From NCBI GenBank assembly GCA_001823925.1, contig MHWB01000003.1:23022-57923 (forward strand): DNA of 34,902 bases. The letters are read 5' to 3'. Of the stretch, positions 1 through 8,480 are shown one piece after another. The notes beneath the pieces were generated by a model. That model ran no database searches. It saw nothing but the letters and a program-made list of their open reading frames with translations, and was not told the DNA's origin. A program made the position numbers and the translations under genes. Every line of letters begins with the position of its first letter. Position 1 is the first letter of the stretch. This DNA comes from Candidatus Zambryskibacteria bacterium RIFCSPLOWO2_01_FULL_39_39 (GTDB taxonomy: Bacteria; Patescibacteriota; Minisyncoccia; Phycocordibacterales; WO2-35-19).

Positions 1-5
1 CCCTT

Positions 6-599
6 CTAGATCTTGTTTCGAGGCTGTTCTTGGTTCTTGATGAATTCTTTCAGCCATCGGAAATCTTCCTCATCTTTTTTCAGGGCGGACTCCTTGGCTT
101 TCTCCGCCCTCTCCATCAGATTTTTGTAATCCTCTGATTGGATTGGCGCGAGCGATTCCTTGGTGATGGCGAGAACTTTGTCCTGCCACTCTCGGTAATT
201 GCTTGGAGCGAGTTTGAAACCTGCTTTTGCAATGGCTATGACGTTGTCGAAGTACGCAAGTGTGGCTTTTTGCGTAGGTGTTTGCAGGGCATTTCTTGCT
301 GAGAAGGTGCCACTGGTCGCTTTGAGAGCATCGAATTTTGCAAAAGCAATCATGCGGAATGTAGACGACTCATTCTCCACAACTCCCCTGAGTTTAACCA
401 GGGCGTCTTTGAGTTTCTGGTCAGCTCTGAGCCGATCCCCTGCTGTTTCTGTGATGACTTTGTCAACTTGCTCCATAAGGGAGCGGACTTCGGGGGTGAT
501 CGCATCAACCTCACCTTTTTCGTTGGGGGTGAAGGTTTGCGCAGTTGCCGCCATCATGAAGATAGCGATAATCAGGAGCGAGGCGAAAAACTTGGTCAT
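6..599 (-). CDS. Hypothetical secreted/anchored protein with N-terminal signal peptide
   Basis: ORF 6..662; the internal ATG at 599 gives MTKFFASLLIIAIFMMAATAQ (signal-like) and follows a GGATC purine-rich stretch; more plausible than the 662 start. Confidence 0.6.
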   Translation of the reverse strand: MTKFFASLLIIAIFMMAATAQTFTPNEKGEVDAITPEVRSLMEQVDKVITETAGDRLRADQKLKDALVKLRGVVENESSTFRMIAFAKFDALKATSGTFSARNALQTPTQKATLAYFDNVIAIAKAGFKLAPSNYREWQDKVLAITKESLAPIQSEDYKNLMERAEKAKESALKKDEEDFRWLKEFIKNQEQPRNKI

Positions 600-713
600 A
601 TGAAAGATCCTTTTGGGCCCTAGTTGGGCGCTTTTTCTACCCTCTATTATAGCATACTCCATTTAGAAATGCAAGTCTAAATGGGGATAAGTAAAAATGC
701 TAAAATTTGGCAG

Positions 714-818
714 TTGACTTCTTTTTGGGTTTTGTTAATATATAACATATTGATAAATAAGCGACTTTTACTTTGTCGCAATTTTTAGAAATTAATAATA
801 AATTTTAATCAAAATATT
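714..818 (+). promoter_or_regulatory. Promoter and 5' leader of tuf, with a small hairpin
   Basis: TTGACT near 714-719 with TA-rich -10 candidates downstream; hairpin GCGAC(761-765)/GTCGC(775-779) in the leader. Confidence 0.4.
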
Positions 819-2024
819 ATGGCAGCAGAAGCTTTTGATCGTTCAAAACCACACATTAACGTTGGAACCATAGGTCACGTTGACCACGGTAAAACAACTC
901 TAACCGCAGCTATCCTCAAGATTTTAGACATGAAGAAGGCCGAAGGGTACGGTGCTCGTGTAGAAGCGGTTGACAATATTGATAACGCGCCTGAAGAGAA
1001 GGCTCGAGGTATTACCATTGCTCTCCATCACAGCGAATACTGGACCCCAAAGAGACATTATGCCCACATAGACGCTCCGGGACACGCCGATTACATTAAG
1101 AACATGATTACGGGAGCCGCTCAAATGGATGGTGCTATCTTAGTGGTAGCCGCTACCGATGGAGTAATGCCTCAAACTAGAGAGCATATCCTTTTGGCTT
1201 ACCAAGTGGGTGTGCCCAAGATAATCGTATTTCTAAACAAGTGCGATATGGTACCTGAACAGGATTTGATTGATTTGGTGGAAGAAGAAATTCGCGAACT
1301 TTTGACCAAAAATCATTATGACGGCGCTGCTACCCCTATTATCAGAGGTTCTGGTCTTAAAGCTTTGGAAGATGCTGACGCAAATGGTGAATGGGCTAAA
1401 AAAGTGGCTGAATTGGTAGATACTCTTGACTCCTATATTCCAATGCCTGTCCGTGACCTAGATAAGCCATTTCTAATGCCAATTGAAGACATTTTCTCAA
1501 TTGAAGGTAGAGGTACTGTGGTTACTGGTAAAATCGAGAGAGGTGTCGTAAAAGTTGGTGAAGAAATGGACATCATAGGTCTTAAAGCTGCGCAAAAAAC
1601 CACTATTACTGGTATTGAAATGTTTAACAAACAGCTTCAACAGGGTGAAGCCGGAGATAATGCCGGAATCTTGCTCCGTGGTTTGAAGAAAGAAGACGTA
1701 CACCGAGGTCAGGTTATCGCTAAGCCGGGAACAGTTACACCCCACACAGACTTTGAATCAGAAGTTTATATTCTCAAAAAGGAAGAGGGGGGCAGACACA
1801 CACCATTCTTTACCGGATACAAACCTCAGTTTTATATCAGGACTACTGACGTGACCGGAGAAGTGACTTTGAAAGAGGGGGTAGAAATGGTTATGCCGGG
1901 AGACACCGTTACCTTCAAAGTAAAGTTGGTGGCGCCGGTAGCTTTGGAAGAGAAACAGAGATTTGCTATCCGTGAAGGAGGTAAGACCGTGGGTGCGGGA
2001 GTAGTAACGAAAATTGTTGCATAA
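819..2024 (+). CDS. tuf: Translation elongation factor Tu
   Basis: [31 protein letters not shown] motifs; full-length 401 aa. Confidence 0.98.
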   Translation: MAAEAFDRSKPHINVGTIGHVDHGKTTLTAAILKILDMKKAEGYGARVEAVDNIDNAPEEKARGITIALHHSEYWTPKRHYAHIDAPGHADYIKNMITGAAQMDGAILVVAATDGVMPQTREHILLAYQVGVPKIIVFLNKCDMVPEQDLIDLVEEEIRELLTKNHYDGAATPIIRGSGLKALEDADANGEWAKKVAELVDTLDSYIPMPVRDLDKPFLMPIEDIFSIEGRGTVVTGKIERGVVKVGEEMDIIGLKAAQKTTITGIEMFNKQLQQGEAGDNAGILLRGLKKEDVHRGQVIAKPGTVTPHTDFESEVYILKKEEGGRHTPFFTGYKPQFYIRTTDVTGEVTLKEGVEMVMPGDTVTFKVKLVAPVALEEKQRFAIREGGKTVGAGVVTKIVA

Positions 2025-2047
2025 TTTTGTGACTCGTCTCAAAGAAA

Positions 2048-2428
2048 ATGGCAGAGAGTACATTAAAAAAAGAAAAAAAGACAACCAAAACAGTCAAGGC
2101 TAAAATCAAAAAGGAGGAGCCTATTTCTAAGTTGCGTATCAGAGTGATGGCCTATGAGTATAAAATACTTGATTTGTCGGTTAAGCAGATCATTGATACA
2201 GCCTTGCGGTATGATGCCAAGATTGTGGGGCCGGTACCTTTGCCAACAGAAATCAAAAAATATACCGTCAATCGTTCGCCTTTCGTCTACAAAAATGCTC
2301 GTGAACAGTTTGAAATGCGAGTGCACCGAAGGGTAATTGACATCATAAACCCTTCCCCAAAAATAATGGACTCTTTGACCAATCTCTCTCTACCTAGTGG
2401 TGTCAACATAGACGTAAAGATAATCTAA
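2048..2428 (+). CDS. rpsJ: 30S ribosomal protein S10 with a Lys-rich N-terminal extension
   Basis: S10 core (LRIRVMAYEYKILDLSVKQIIDTALRYDAKIVGPVPLPT...); first ~27 aa are a KKEKKTTKTVKAKIKKEE extension. Confidence 0.93.
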   Translation: MAESTLKKEKKTTKTVKAKIKKEEPISKLRIRVMAYEYKILDLSVKQIIDTALRYDAKIVGPVPLPTEIKKYTVNRSPFVYKNAREQFEMRVHRRVIDIINPSPKIMDSLTNLSLPSGVNIDVKII

Positions 2429-2436
2429 AAACAAAA

Positions 2437-2465
2437 AACCGCCGCGTCAGACGCGGCGGTTTTTT
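2437..2465 (+). terminator. Strong intrinsic terminator after rpsJ
   Basis: AACCGCCGCGTC / GACGCGGCGGTT inverted repeat followed by a T-run; A-run upstream suggests it may be bidirectional. Confidence 0.93.
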
Positions 2466-2518
2466 GTTGCAGAAAATACACCAAAGGAGTATAAAGGAGA
2501 AGGAAAGAGAGGTGGATT

Positions 2519-2968
2519 TTGTCTGAAGCAATTGGGGATTTTGTTGGTCCAGTGCCATATGCCTACATGGCGGGAAAAATGGCCAAAATTTTGGATAAAT
2601 ATCTGAAAGAGCGTTGTCTGCTGAAAAAAGAAATACCTCCGGGTATTTTGGCAGACGCCAATAAACTTTGCAAACTTGTTTTGGAGGGAGCTCGGTTTAT
2701 TGACTCTTCAAATCCACCCGTGAGTTTGGGTGCATATACGATGGCCATAACGGTTGTGGAGAGGGTCGTGGGCCATTATCCCGACAAAGAAGATATTTCG
2801 CACCTCGTATTTGGTTGTAGGTTAATTCGCCTTTTTGCAGAACAGATAGAAAAATCGGAGAATGCCGAATGTCTTCGGACTTCGGCCTTGACCGTCGAGT
2901 TTATGTCAAAATTCTTCTCTGAACTCCATAAGCTGGGGGAGGAAGTCGCGTATCCTCACTACGACTGA
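2519..2968 (+). CDS. Hypothetical protein, single-gene unit inside the S10 operon
   Basis: 149 aa ORF, TTG start preceded by AGAGGTGG; flanked by terminators on both sides. Confidence 0.6.
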   Translation: MSEAIGDFVGPVPYAYMAGKMAKILDKYLKERCLLKKEIPPGILADANKLCKLVLEGARFIDSSNPPVSLGAYTMAITVVERVVGHYPDKEDISHLVFGCRLIRLFAEQIEKSENAECLRTSALTVEFMSKFFSELHKLGEEVAYPHYD

Positions 2969-2980
2969 CGAGCGCTTTGG

Positions 2981-3012
2981 GGCAGTGCTGGGAACAACAC
3001 TGCCTATTTTTT
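2981..3012 (+). terminator. Intrinsic terminator
   Basis: GGCAGTG(2981-2987)...CACTGCC(2998-3004) followed by TATTTTTT. Confidence 0.85.
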
Positions 3013-3092
3013 AAGATATATTAAAATGCTTCGGACTTGTGTTTTGATTAGATGTTTGCTAATCTATCAGAAAGCCAAACGGCGTTTTTTAT

Positions 3093-3716
3093 ATGAAATT
3101 TATACTGGCAAAAAAGGTAAATATGACCCAAATTTTTAGGGAAGATGGTAAGGTACAACCGGTGACCGTTTTAAGTGTGGAGTCGCAGGCTATCTCTCAA
3201 ATTAAAACCAAAGAAAAAGATGGTTATAGCGCGGTGCAATTAAGCGCCGGTTTACGTAAAGACAAAAATATTTCAAAGCCGGTAAAGGGGCATATCAAAG
3301 ATCTGGGTACATCTTCAGTTTTAAAAGAGTTTAGAATAGAGGACGTTTCTTCTTTGAAAGTGGGAGACAAAATTTTGATAGATACCTTTGTGGCTGGAGA
3401 TAATATAAATATTTCCGCTATATCAAAAGGCAAGGGCTTTCAAGGGGTAGTTAAAAGACATGGTTTCCACGGTGGTCCTCGAAGTCACGGCCAAAAACAT
3501 TCTGAAAGAGAGGCTGGTTCTATCGGTGGTGGTGGCCGGGCTGGAGGCAGAGTTATAAAAGGCATGAGAATGGCCGGACGAATGGGTAGCGACAGGATCA
3601 CCGTCAAAAACTTGAAAGTGGTAGGAGTTGATAAAGAAAATAATGAGATGATGGTTTCTGGTGCAATACCGGGCAGGAGAGGGACATTGGTGGAAATTCG
3701 AAGCGCGAAATCCTAA
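3093..3716 (+). CDS. rplC: 50S ribosomal protein L3
   Basis: KGKGFQGVVKRHGFHGGPRSHGQKHSEREAGSIGGGGRAGGRVIKGMRMAGRMG signature. Confidence 0.97.
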   Translation: MKFILAKKVNMTQIFREDGKVQPVTVLSVESQAISQIKTKEKDGYSAVQLSAGLRKDKNISKPVKGHIKDLGTSSVLKEFRIEDVSSLKVGDKILIDTFVAGDNINISAISKGKGFQGVVKRHGFHGGPRSHGQKHSEREAGSIGGGGRAGGRVIKGMRMAGRMGSDRITVKNLKVVGVDKENNEMMVSGAIPGRRGTLVEIRSAKS

Positions 3717-3736
3717 ATTCGAAATAATATAAAAAT

Positions 3737-4405
3737 ATGGAAGCGACAATATACAACCAGATGGGAAAGGAAACAGGAAAAGTAAAACTTCCAGAGGCGG
3801 TCTTTGGTTTGTCTTGGAATGCGAGCGCAGAGCGCTTGGTGCATCAAGTGAGTGTCTCTATGATGGGTAACGCCAGGACTCCGATTGCTCACACAAAAAC
3901 AAGGGGTGAAGTCGCTGGTTCTGGTATAAAACCTTGGAGACAAAAGGGCACCGGTCGTGCTAGGCATGGTTCTCGTCGGAGTCCCATCTGGGTTGGCGGA
4001 GGTGTTACTCACGGACCAAGAAACGACAAAAACTATTCAACAAAAATAAATAAAAAAATGAAGACCAAAGCTCTTTTCGCAGTGCTTTCGCATAAATTTA
4101 AAGATGGAGAAGTGGTTTTCCTTGACAGTCTTTCTTTCAAAGCTCCAAAGACCAAAGAAGCTAAAAATGTTATAACTTCTTTGTCAAAAATAAAAGAGGT
4201 TAGCTCAATCGGAAGAAGGAAAAACGCCGCCTTTATCGCACTAGAAACAAAAAATAAAAACGTTTTAAAAAGTTTTAGTAATTTTGGCAATTTAGAAACG
4301 GGATTAGTAAAGGATTTAAATGTTTTAGATCTTTTACGATACAGATATCTCGTCATAACTGATCCGGAGAAATCATTAGTCACACTTTCTGCTCGTTTAA
4401 AATAA
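3737..4405 (+). CDS. rplD: 50S ribosomal protein L4
   Basis: TRGEVAGSGIKPWRQKGTGRARHGSRRSPIWVGGGVTHGP signature. Confidence 0.97.
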   Translation: MEATIYNQMGKETGKVKLPEAVFGLSWNASAERLVHQVSVSMMGNARTPIAHTKTRGEVAGSGIKPWRQKGTGRARHGSRRSPIWVGGGVTHGPRNDKNYSTKINKKMKTKALFAVLSHKFKDGEVVFLDSLSFKAPKTKEAKNVITSLSKIKEVSSIGRRKNAAFIALETKNKNVLKSFSNFGNLETGLVKDLNVLDLLRYRYLVITDPEKSLVTLSARLK

Positions 4406-4406
4406 T

Positions 4407-4694
4407 ATGGCAACAGATTTAAAAGCAAAATACGCAAACATACTCCTAAGGCCTCGTATCACCGAGAAAGCTAGTTTTATGATGGAAACAAACGTCCATT
4501 CGTTTGAAATCTCTCCTTTGGCAACCAAAAAGCAAGTGGCGGAAGCGGTCAAAGCCTTCTATAAAGTTTCTCCTGTTAAGGTGAATATAGTTAAAAATCC
4601 AACTAAAAAAGTTTTTATAAGGGGCAAAAAAGGTAAGAAAGCTGGAGTAAAAAAGGCTTATGTATACTTGAAAAAAGACGATAAACTAGAATAA
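4407..4694 (+). CDS. rplW: 50S ribosomal protein L23
   Basis: LRPRITEKASFMMETNVHSFEI...KKQVAEAVKAFYKV; operon context. Confidence 0.95.
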   Translation: MATDLKAKYANILLRPRITEKASFMMETNVHSFEISPLATKKQVAEAVKAFYKVSPVKVNIVKNPTKKVFIRGKKGKKAGVKKAYVYLKKDDKLE

Positions 4695-4695
4695 T

Positions 4696-5544
4696 ATGGC
4701 AATCAAAACTTACAAACCAACATCCAAATCTAGACGACACATGTCTGTGGTGTCTTATAAATCGATTTTAACTAAAAATAAACCCACCAAGTCTCTTACT
4801 TATGGTTTTAAAAGAGTGGTTGGCAGAAACAATGTTGGCAGGATAACTGTGCGCCATAAAGGTGGAGGACACAAAAGACTGTTTAGAGATGTTGATTTTA
4901 AATATAACAAAATAAACATTCCTTATAAAATTGCTTCCATAGAATACGATCCAAATCGCACTGGATTTATTGGTCTAGCGGTTTATAGAGATGGAGAGAA
5001 AAAGTACGTACTGTTACCTAAAAATATTAAAGTAGGTGAAGAACTTCTAACTTCTGAAAATGCAGAAATAAAACTAGGCAATCGGACCCAACTAAAAAAT
5101 ATCCCGGTTGGTACTTTTGTTTACAATGTTGAGTTGAAATTTAAAGGGGGTGCCAAGATCGCTCGTTCTGCGGGGAACTTTGTTCAAGTTATAGCCAAAG
5201 ATGGGGGTGAAGTAGATCTCAAGATGCCGTCTAGCGAAGTCCGAAAAGTAAAAGAAAACTGCTTTGCCTCTATCGGTGAAGTTTCAAATGAAGAAAAAAG
5301 ACTTGAAAATTTTGGCAAAGCTGGACGCAGTAGATGGAAAGGCATAAGACCTACGGTTCGAGGTACGGCCATGAACCCAGTTGACCACCCACACGGCGGA
5401 GGTGAGGGTAGACAAGGTAGGGGTCGCAGACGCGCTATCTCTCTGTGGGGCAAGCCTACGGGCAAGGGTCAAAAGTCTCGTCGAACCAAAAAATATTCAA
5501 ATAAATTTATTGTCAGCCGAAGGAAAGTAGGTAAACAGAGATAA
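4696..5544 (+). CDS. rplB: 50S ribosomal protein L2
   Basis: GRNNVGRITVRHKGGGHKR and RGTAMNPVDHPHGGGEGR signatures. Confidence 0.98.
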   Translation: MAIKTYKPTSKSRRHMSVVSYKSILTKNKPTKSLTYGFKRVVGRNNVGRITVRHKGGGHKRLFRDVDFKYNKINIPYKIASIEYDPNRTGFIGLAVYRDGEKKYVLLPKNIKVGEELLTSENAEIKLGNRTQLKNIPVGTFVYNVELKFKGGAKIARSAGNFVQVIAKDGGEVDLKMPSSEVRKVKENCFASIGEVSNEEKRLENFGKAGRSRWKGIRPTVRGTAMNPVDHPHGGGEGRQGRGRRRAISLWGKPTGKGQKSRRTKKYSNKFIVSRRKVGKQR

Positions 5545-5570
5545 ATAACACGATACCTAAAATCAAAAGT

Positions 5571-6017
5571 ATGAATAATATAAAAATTTCGGGAGTTAAT
5601 ATGGAGGAAAGGAAAAAACTGGATATAAGATCTGGAGATACGGTTCGTGTTACCCAAAAAATAGTTGAAAAAGATAAAAAGACAGGCAAACCAAAAACCA
5701 GATTGCAGGACTTTGAAGGTCTCTGTCTGGCGGTAAAGCATGGCAAAGAAGCGGGAGGTACTATTACTTTGAGAAAGGTGGCTTCAGGTGTTGGAGTAGA
5801 GAGGATTTTCCCCATCTATTCACCAATGATAGAAAAAATAGAAGTAACTAAACGATCTAAAGTGCGTCGCGCCAAGCTTTATCACATCCGCGAAAAGGCA
5901 GCAAAAGATGTCAGACGCCAAATGAGAAATGTTAGGGAGGTGCCAGAAGTAGAAGTGGCTACTCTTCCAGAAGCAGTGGTTCCATCTGAAAATCTCGACC
6001 TCACCCCAACCAAATAA
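5571..6017 (+). CDS. rplS: 50S ribosomal protein L19
   Basis: RSGDTVRVTQKIVE...LQDFEGLCLAVKHG...TLRKVASGVGVERIFPIYSPMIEKIEV...KVRRAKLYHIR; actual start may be the ATG at 5601 (MEERKKLD). Confidence 0.93.
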   Translation: MNNIKISGVNMEERKKLDIRSGDTVRVTQKIVEKDKKTGKPKTRLQDFEGLCLAVKHGKEAGGTITLRKVASGVGVERIFPIYSPMIEKIEVTKRSKVRRAKLYHIREKAAKDVRRQMRNVREVPEVEVATLPEAVVPSENLDLTPTK

Positions 6018-6026
6018 ATTTAGTTT

Positions 6027-6060
6027 GCCCCTCTCCTAGCTCTAGTAGAGGGGCTGTGTT
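6027..6060 (+). terminator. Hairpin/possible terminator after rplS
   Basis: GCCCCTCT(6027-6034) / AGAGGGGC(6047-6054), then TGTGTTTT. Confidence 0.5.
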
Positions 6061-6066
6061 TTCCCA

Positions 6067-6107
6067 GAAGATGACCTTTGAAGACCCTGCCCCAAAAGGT
6101 CATCTTC
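6067..6107. repeat. Intergenic inverted repeat
   Basis: GAAGATGACCTTT(6067-6079) / AAAGGTCATCTTC(6095-6107), perfect 13-bp arms, 15-nt loop. Confidence 0.85.
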
Positions 6108-6125
6108 AAAATTCCATTTATTTAT

Positions 6126-6153
6126 TTGAAAAAAGACAAAAAGTGGTTATACT
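6126..6153 (+). promoter_or_regulatory. Promoter of tRNA-Leu
   Basis: TTGAAA (6126-6131), N16, TATACT (6148-6153), 12 nt before the tRNA. Confidence 0.65.
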
Positions 6154-6165
6154 TTGTTTGTATTT

Positions 6166-6247
6166 GCTCGGGTGGGGAAATTGGTAGACCCAGTACCTTG
6201 AGGTGGTACCGTCGCAAGACATGCTGGTTCAAATCCAGTCCCGAGCA
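6166..6247 (+). tRNA. tRNA-Leu(GAG)
   Basis: Acceptor GCTCGGG/CCCGAGC, anticodon arm GTACC-TTGAGGT-GGTAC, short variable arm hairpin, T-arm GCTGG-TTCAAAT-CCAGT; CCA not encoded. Confidence 0.95.
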
Positions 6248-6298
6248 CTAGCGGGAAAAATTTTTTGTGGTAGAGTGACGGCATTAATTATCAAATAT

Positions 6299-6940
6299 AT
6301 GCTTTACACTAAAAAGGGGGATGATGGGACGACCAAGACTTTTGGGTGTGACCAGAGGGTTTCTAAGAGCTCCTCTATTGCAGAGGCGCTCGGAAGTTTG
6401 GATGAAATAAATTCATTTCTTGGACTTTGTAAGGTGCAATCTGCCTATCTGGATTTTAAATTAGGAGAGACTAGTCTTTCCGATATTGTCCACGAAATGC
6501 AAAAAAATCTTTTTATTATTCAAGCAGAATTGGCTGGCGCTCCAAAATCTATTGAAGAAAATAAAGTCAAAGAGTTGGAAGAAATTGTAGATAGTATTGA
6601 GAAAGAATTGCCTCCTATCAAATCTTTTTTCATTTCTGGCGGGCCAGCTGATATTACCAAGTGGCAACAGGGAGGAGCGGGTTTGGGGGCCATATTTGAT
6701 ATTGCTCGCACGACTGCGAGGAGAGCTGAAAGGAGAGTTATCGCTGTGACCGAAGAAATGATACAGCCGACACTTTTAGTTTCTGGTGAAGCAGACAATC
6801 AATCTACTGATGGTAATAGAAAACAAATTAGCAAACACACCAGAAGTTATTTAAATAGGCTCTCCAGCGCTCTGTATGCTCTGGCTCGGTATTCAAATCA
6901 TAAAGTGGGCATTATGGAAGAAGCACCGGATTATAGGTAA
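6299..6940 (+). CDS. Cob(I)alamin adenosyltransferase, PduO-type
   Basis: MLYTKKGDDGTT N-terminus and ARTTARRAERRV motif; the ORF-track start (6203) lies inside tRNA-Leu, so ATG 6299 is preferred. Confidence 0.88.
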   Translation: MLYTKKGDDGTTKTFGCDQRVSKSSSIAEALGSLDEINSFLGLCKVQSAYLDFKLGETSLSDIVHEMQKNLFIIQAELAGAPKSIEENKVKELEEIVDSIEKELPPIKSFFISGGPADITKWQQGGAGLGAIFDIARTTARRAERRVIAVTEEMIQPTLLVSGEADNQSTDGNRKQISKHTRSYLNRLSSALYALARYSNHKVGIMEEAPDYR

Positions 6941-6991
6941 TCCACAGAATTTAGTGTTTACGTTTCCAAATAATTTCTGGATAATAGATGT

Positions 6992-7117
6992 ATGGAATAT
7001 GTTATTTGTGATTTCTGCGACAAAGGATTTAAGAGAAAAAAATCTCAAATAAAACTGGCAGTAAGACATTATTGTTCAATACGATGTTCAGAACAAGCTA
7101 GGAAGAAAGGAAAATGA
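6992..7117 (+). CDS. 41-aa treble-clef/zinc-ribbon mini-protein (HNH array ORF A)
   Basis: MEYVICDFCDKGFKRKKSQIKLAVRHYCSIRCSEQARKKGK*; ATGA overlap with the next ORF; aligns to the N-terminus of the 7485 ORF. Confidence 0.65.
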   Translation: MEYVICDFCDKGFKRKKSQIKLAVRHYCSIRCSEQARKKGK

Positions 7118-7488
7118 TTGAATGTTTTGTTTGTAAAAAACTAGCATACAAATCATTAAAAGATCTAAGAAATTCAAAAAGTAAAAAGTATTTTTGTAGT
7201 CAAACTTGCGGTAACGTGTGGATAGGAAAACAACAAAGGGCTGAAAATAACCCAAACTGGGCAGGAGGAACATCTTCATACAAGATTTTGTTAAAGAGAA
7301 CAGACTCTAAGCGGGCATGTGTTTTGTGCGGAAAAGATGATCATAGAATACTCTGTGTTCATCATGTAGATAAAAATAGAAAAAATAATAAAGTACAAAA
7401 TTTAATGTGGTTATGTAGAAATTGTCATTTTTTAATTCATCACTATAAAAAAGAATTGCACAGATTATTTAATAAACAAAAGATATGA
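7114..7488 (+). CDS. Zinc-ribbon plus HNH endonuclease-like protein (ORF B)
   Basis: CFVCKK...YFCSQTCG then CVLCG...VHHVDKNRKNNKVQNLMWLCRNCHFLIHH (HNH pattern). Confidence 0.85.
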   Translation: MIECFVCKKLAYKSLKDLRNSKSKKYFCSQTCGNVWIGKQQRAENNPNWAGGTSSYKILLKRTDSKRACVLCGKDDHRILCVHHVDKNRKNNKVQNLMWLCRNCHFLIHHYKKELHRLFNKQKI

Positions 7489-8006
7489 CAGTTTCATACT
7501 GCAAAGTTTGTAATAATAAATTTTATCCAAGACCGTCTAATATAAAAAGAGGTTGGGGTGTATATTGTTCCATAAGCTGTAAAAACATAGGGACTCAAGT
7601 TATTAGACAAAAAGTTTTTTGTTTTATTTGTAAAAAGGAATTAATGAGAACAACTGCACAACTAAGCCATTCAAAAAGCGGAAATTTTTTTTGCAGTAAA
7701 TCTTGTCAGACTAAATGGAGAAACACTGAATTTATTGGTCCAAAACATGCTAATTTTAAAGATGGTAAAAATTCTTATCAAAGTGTATTAAAACGATATA
7801 AGATCAAACAGATTTGTAATTACTGTGGAGAAAAAGACACCAGAATATTAGCTATCCACCACATTGATGAAAATCACAAAAATAATGACATAAATAATTT
7901 AACTTGGCTTTGCCACAATTGTCATTCATTGGTGCATTATGATAGTGTAGAGAAGCAGAAGTTTCTAACAAAACACAAGAAACAATGCAAACAATGGTGG
8001 TCGTAG
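7485..8006 (+). CDS. Double zinc-ribbon plus HNH endonuclease-like protein (ORF C)
   Basis: CKVCN...YCSISC; CFICKK...FCSKSC; CNYCGEKDTRILAIHHIDENHKNNDINNLTWLCHNCHSLVH; ATGA overlap with ORF B. Confidence 0.87.
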   Translation: MTVSYCKVCNNKFYPRPSNIKRGWGVYCSISCKNIGTQVIRQKVFCFICKKELMRTTAQLSHSKSGNFFCSKSCQTKWRNTEFIGPKHANFKDGKNSYQSVLKRYKIKQICNYCGEKDTRILAIHHIDENHKNNDINNLTWLCHNCHSLVHYDSVEKQKFLTKHKKQCKQWWS

Positions 8007-8070
8007 CTCAACTGGCTAGAGCGCCTGCTTGTGGAGCAGGAGGTTGCCGGATCATCCCCGGTCGACCACC
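7996..8070 (+). tRNA. tRNA-His(GTG)
   Basis: G-1 (7996) opposite C73 (8070), acceptor GTGGTCG/CGACCAC, anticodon arm CCTGC-TTGTGGA-GCAGG, T-arm GCCGG-ATCATCC-CCGGT (unusual loop). Confidence 0.9.
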
Positions 8071-8199
8071 CACGATGAAAAACTATTCTCAAGGCAATAA
8101 AGAGCATCCGAATCGTAAAGAATTGTTATAAGTCTTTCACCTATTCGACCCCAAAAATAATGAGACTAATTCTATTGAGTGACTATAAAATTTTTAACT

Positions 8200-8400
8200 T
8201 TATAATAAAAAAGTCCCACGTTCGCTCTGCCACAGACTTTCGATTTTTTGAATGTCTACAATTTTTACTCGGCATTTTGTGCCACATTTAGGACAAGTGG
8301 TGTCGACTGTCCTTCCATAATTTTTCTCTGTGATGGTCAGTCGAATTATCGCCTTGCAAGTCGGGTTGTGACATGGAAATTGTCGGTATTCTTTTTCCAA
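8200..8400 (-). CDS. Small zinc-ribbon protein, hypothetical
   Basis: 66 aa with CHNPTC...CPKCGTKC; TTG start preceded by GGAG. Confidence 0.6.
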   Translation of the reverse strand: MEKEYRQFPCHNPTCKAIIRLTITEKNYGRTVDTTCPKCGTKCRVKIVDIQKIESLWQSERGTFLL

Positions 8401-8480
8401 GGTAGCTCCTTTCCGTAATGAAATTACCTTTTTGATGTTGATTTATCAACTTATTCGAACATAGGTGCCATGGGTGTAAG

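Noticed and set aside
3020-3092. Regulatory leader hairpins before rplC (GATTAG/CTAATC and AAAC-GGC-GTTTTTT)
   Set aside because: Stems are short and weak; cannot be supported without comparative data
6203-6298. ORF-track start of the adenosyltransferase
   Set aside because: Lies within tRNA-Leu; conserved N-terminus MLYTKKGDDG begins at 6299
6992-8006. Group I intron or intein hosting the HNH ORFs
   Set aside because: ORFs are free-standing between genes; neither tRNA nor the flanking CDS is interrupted and no intron core was recognised
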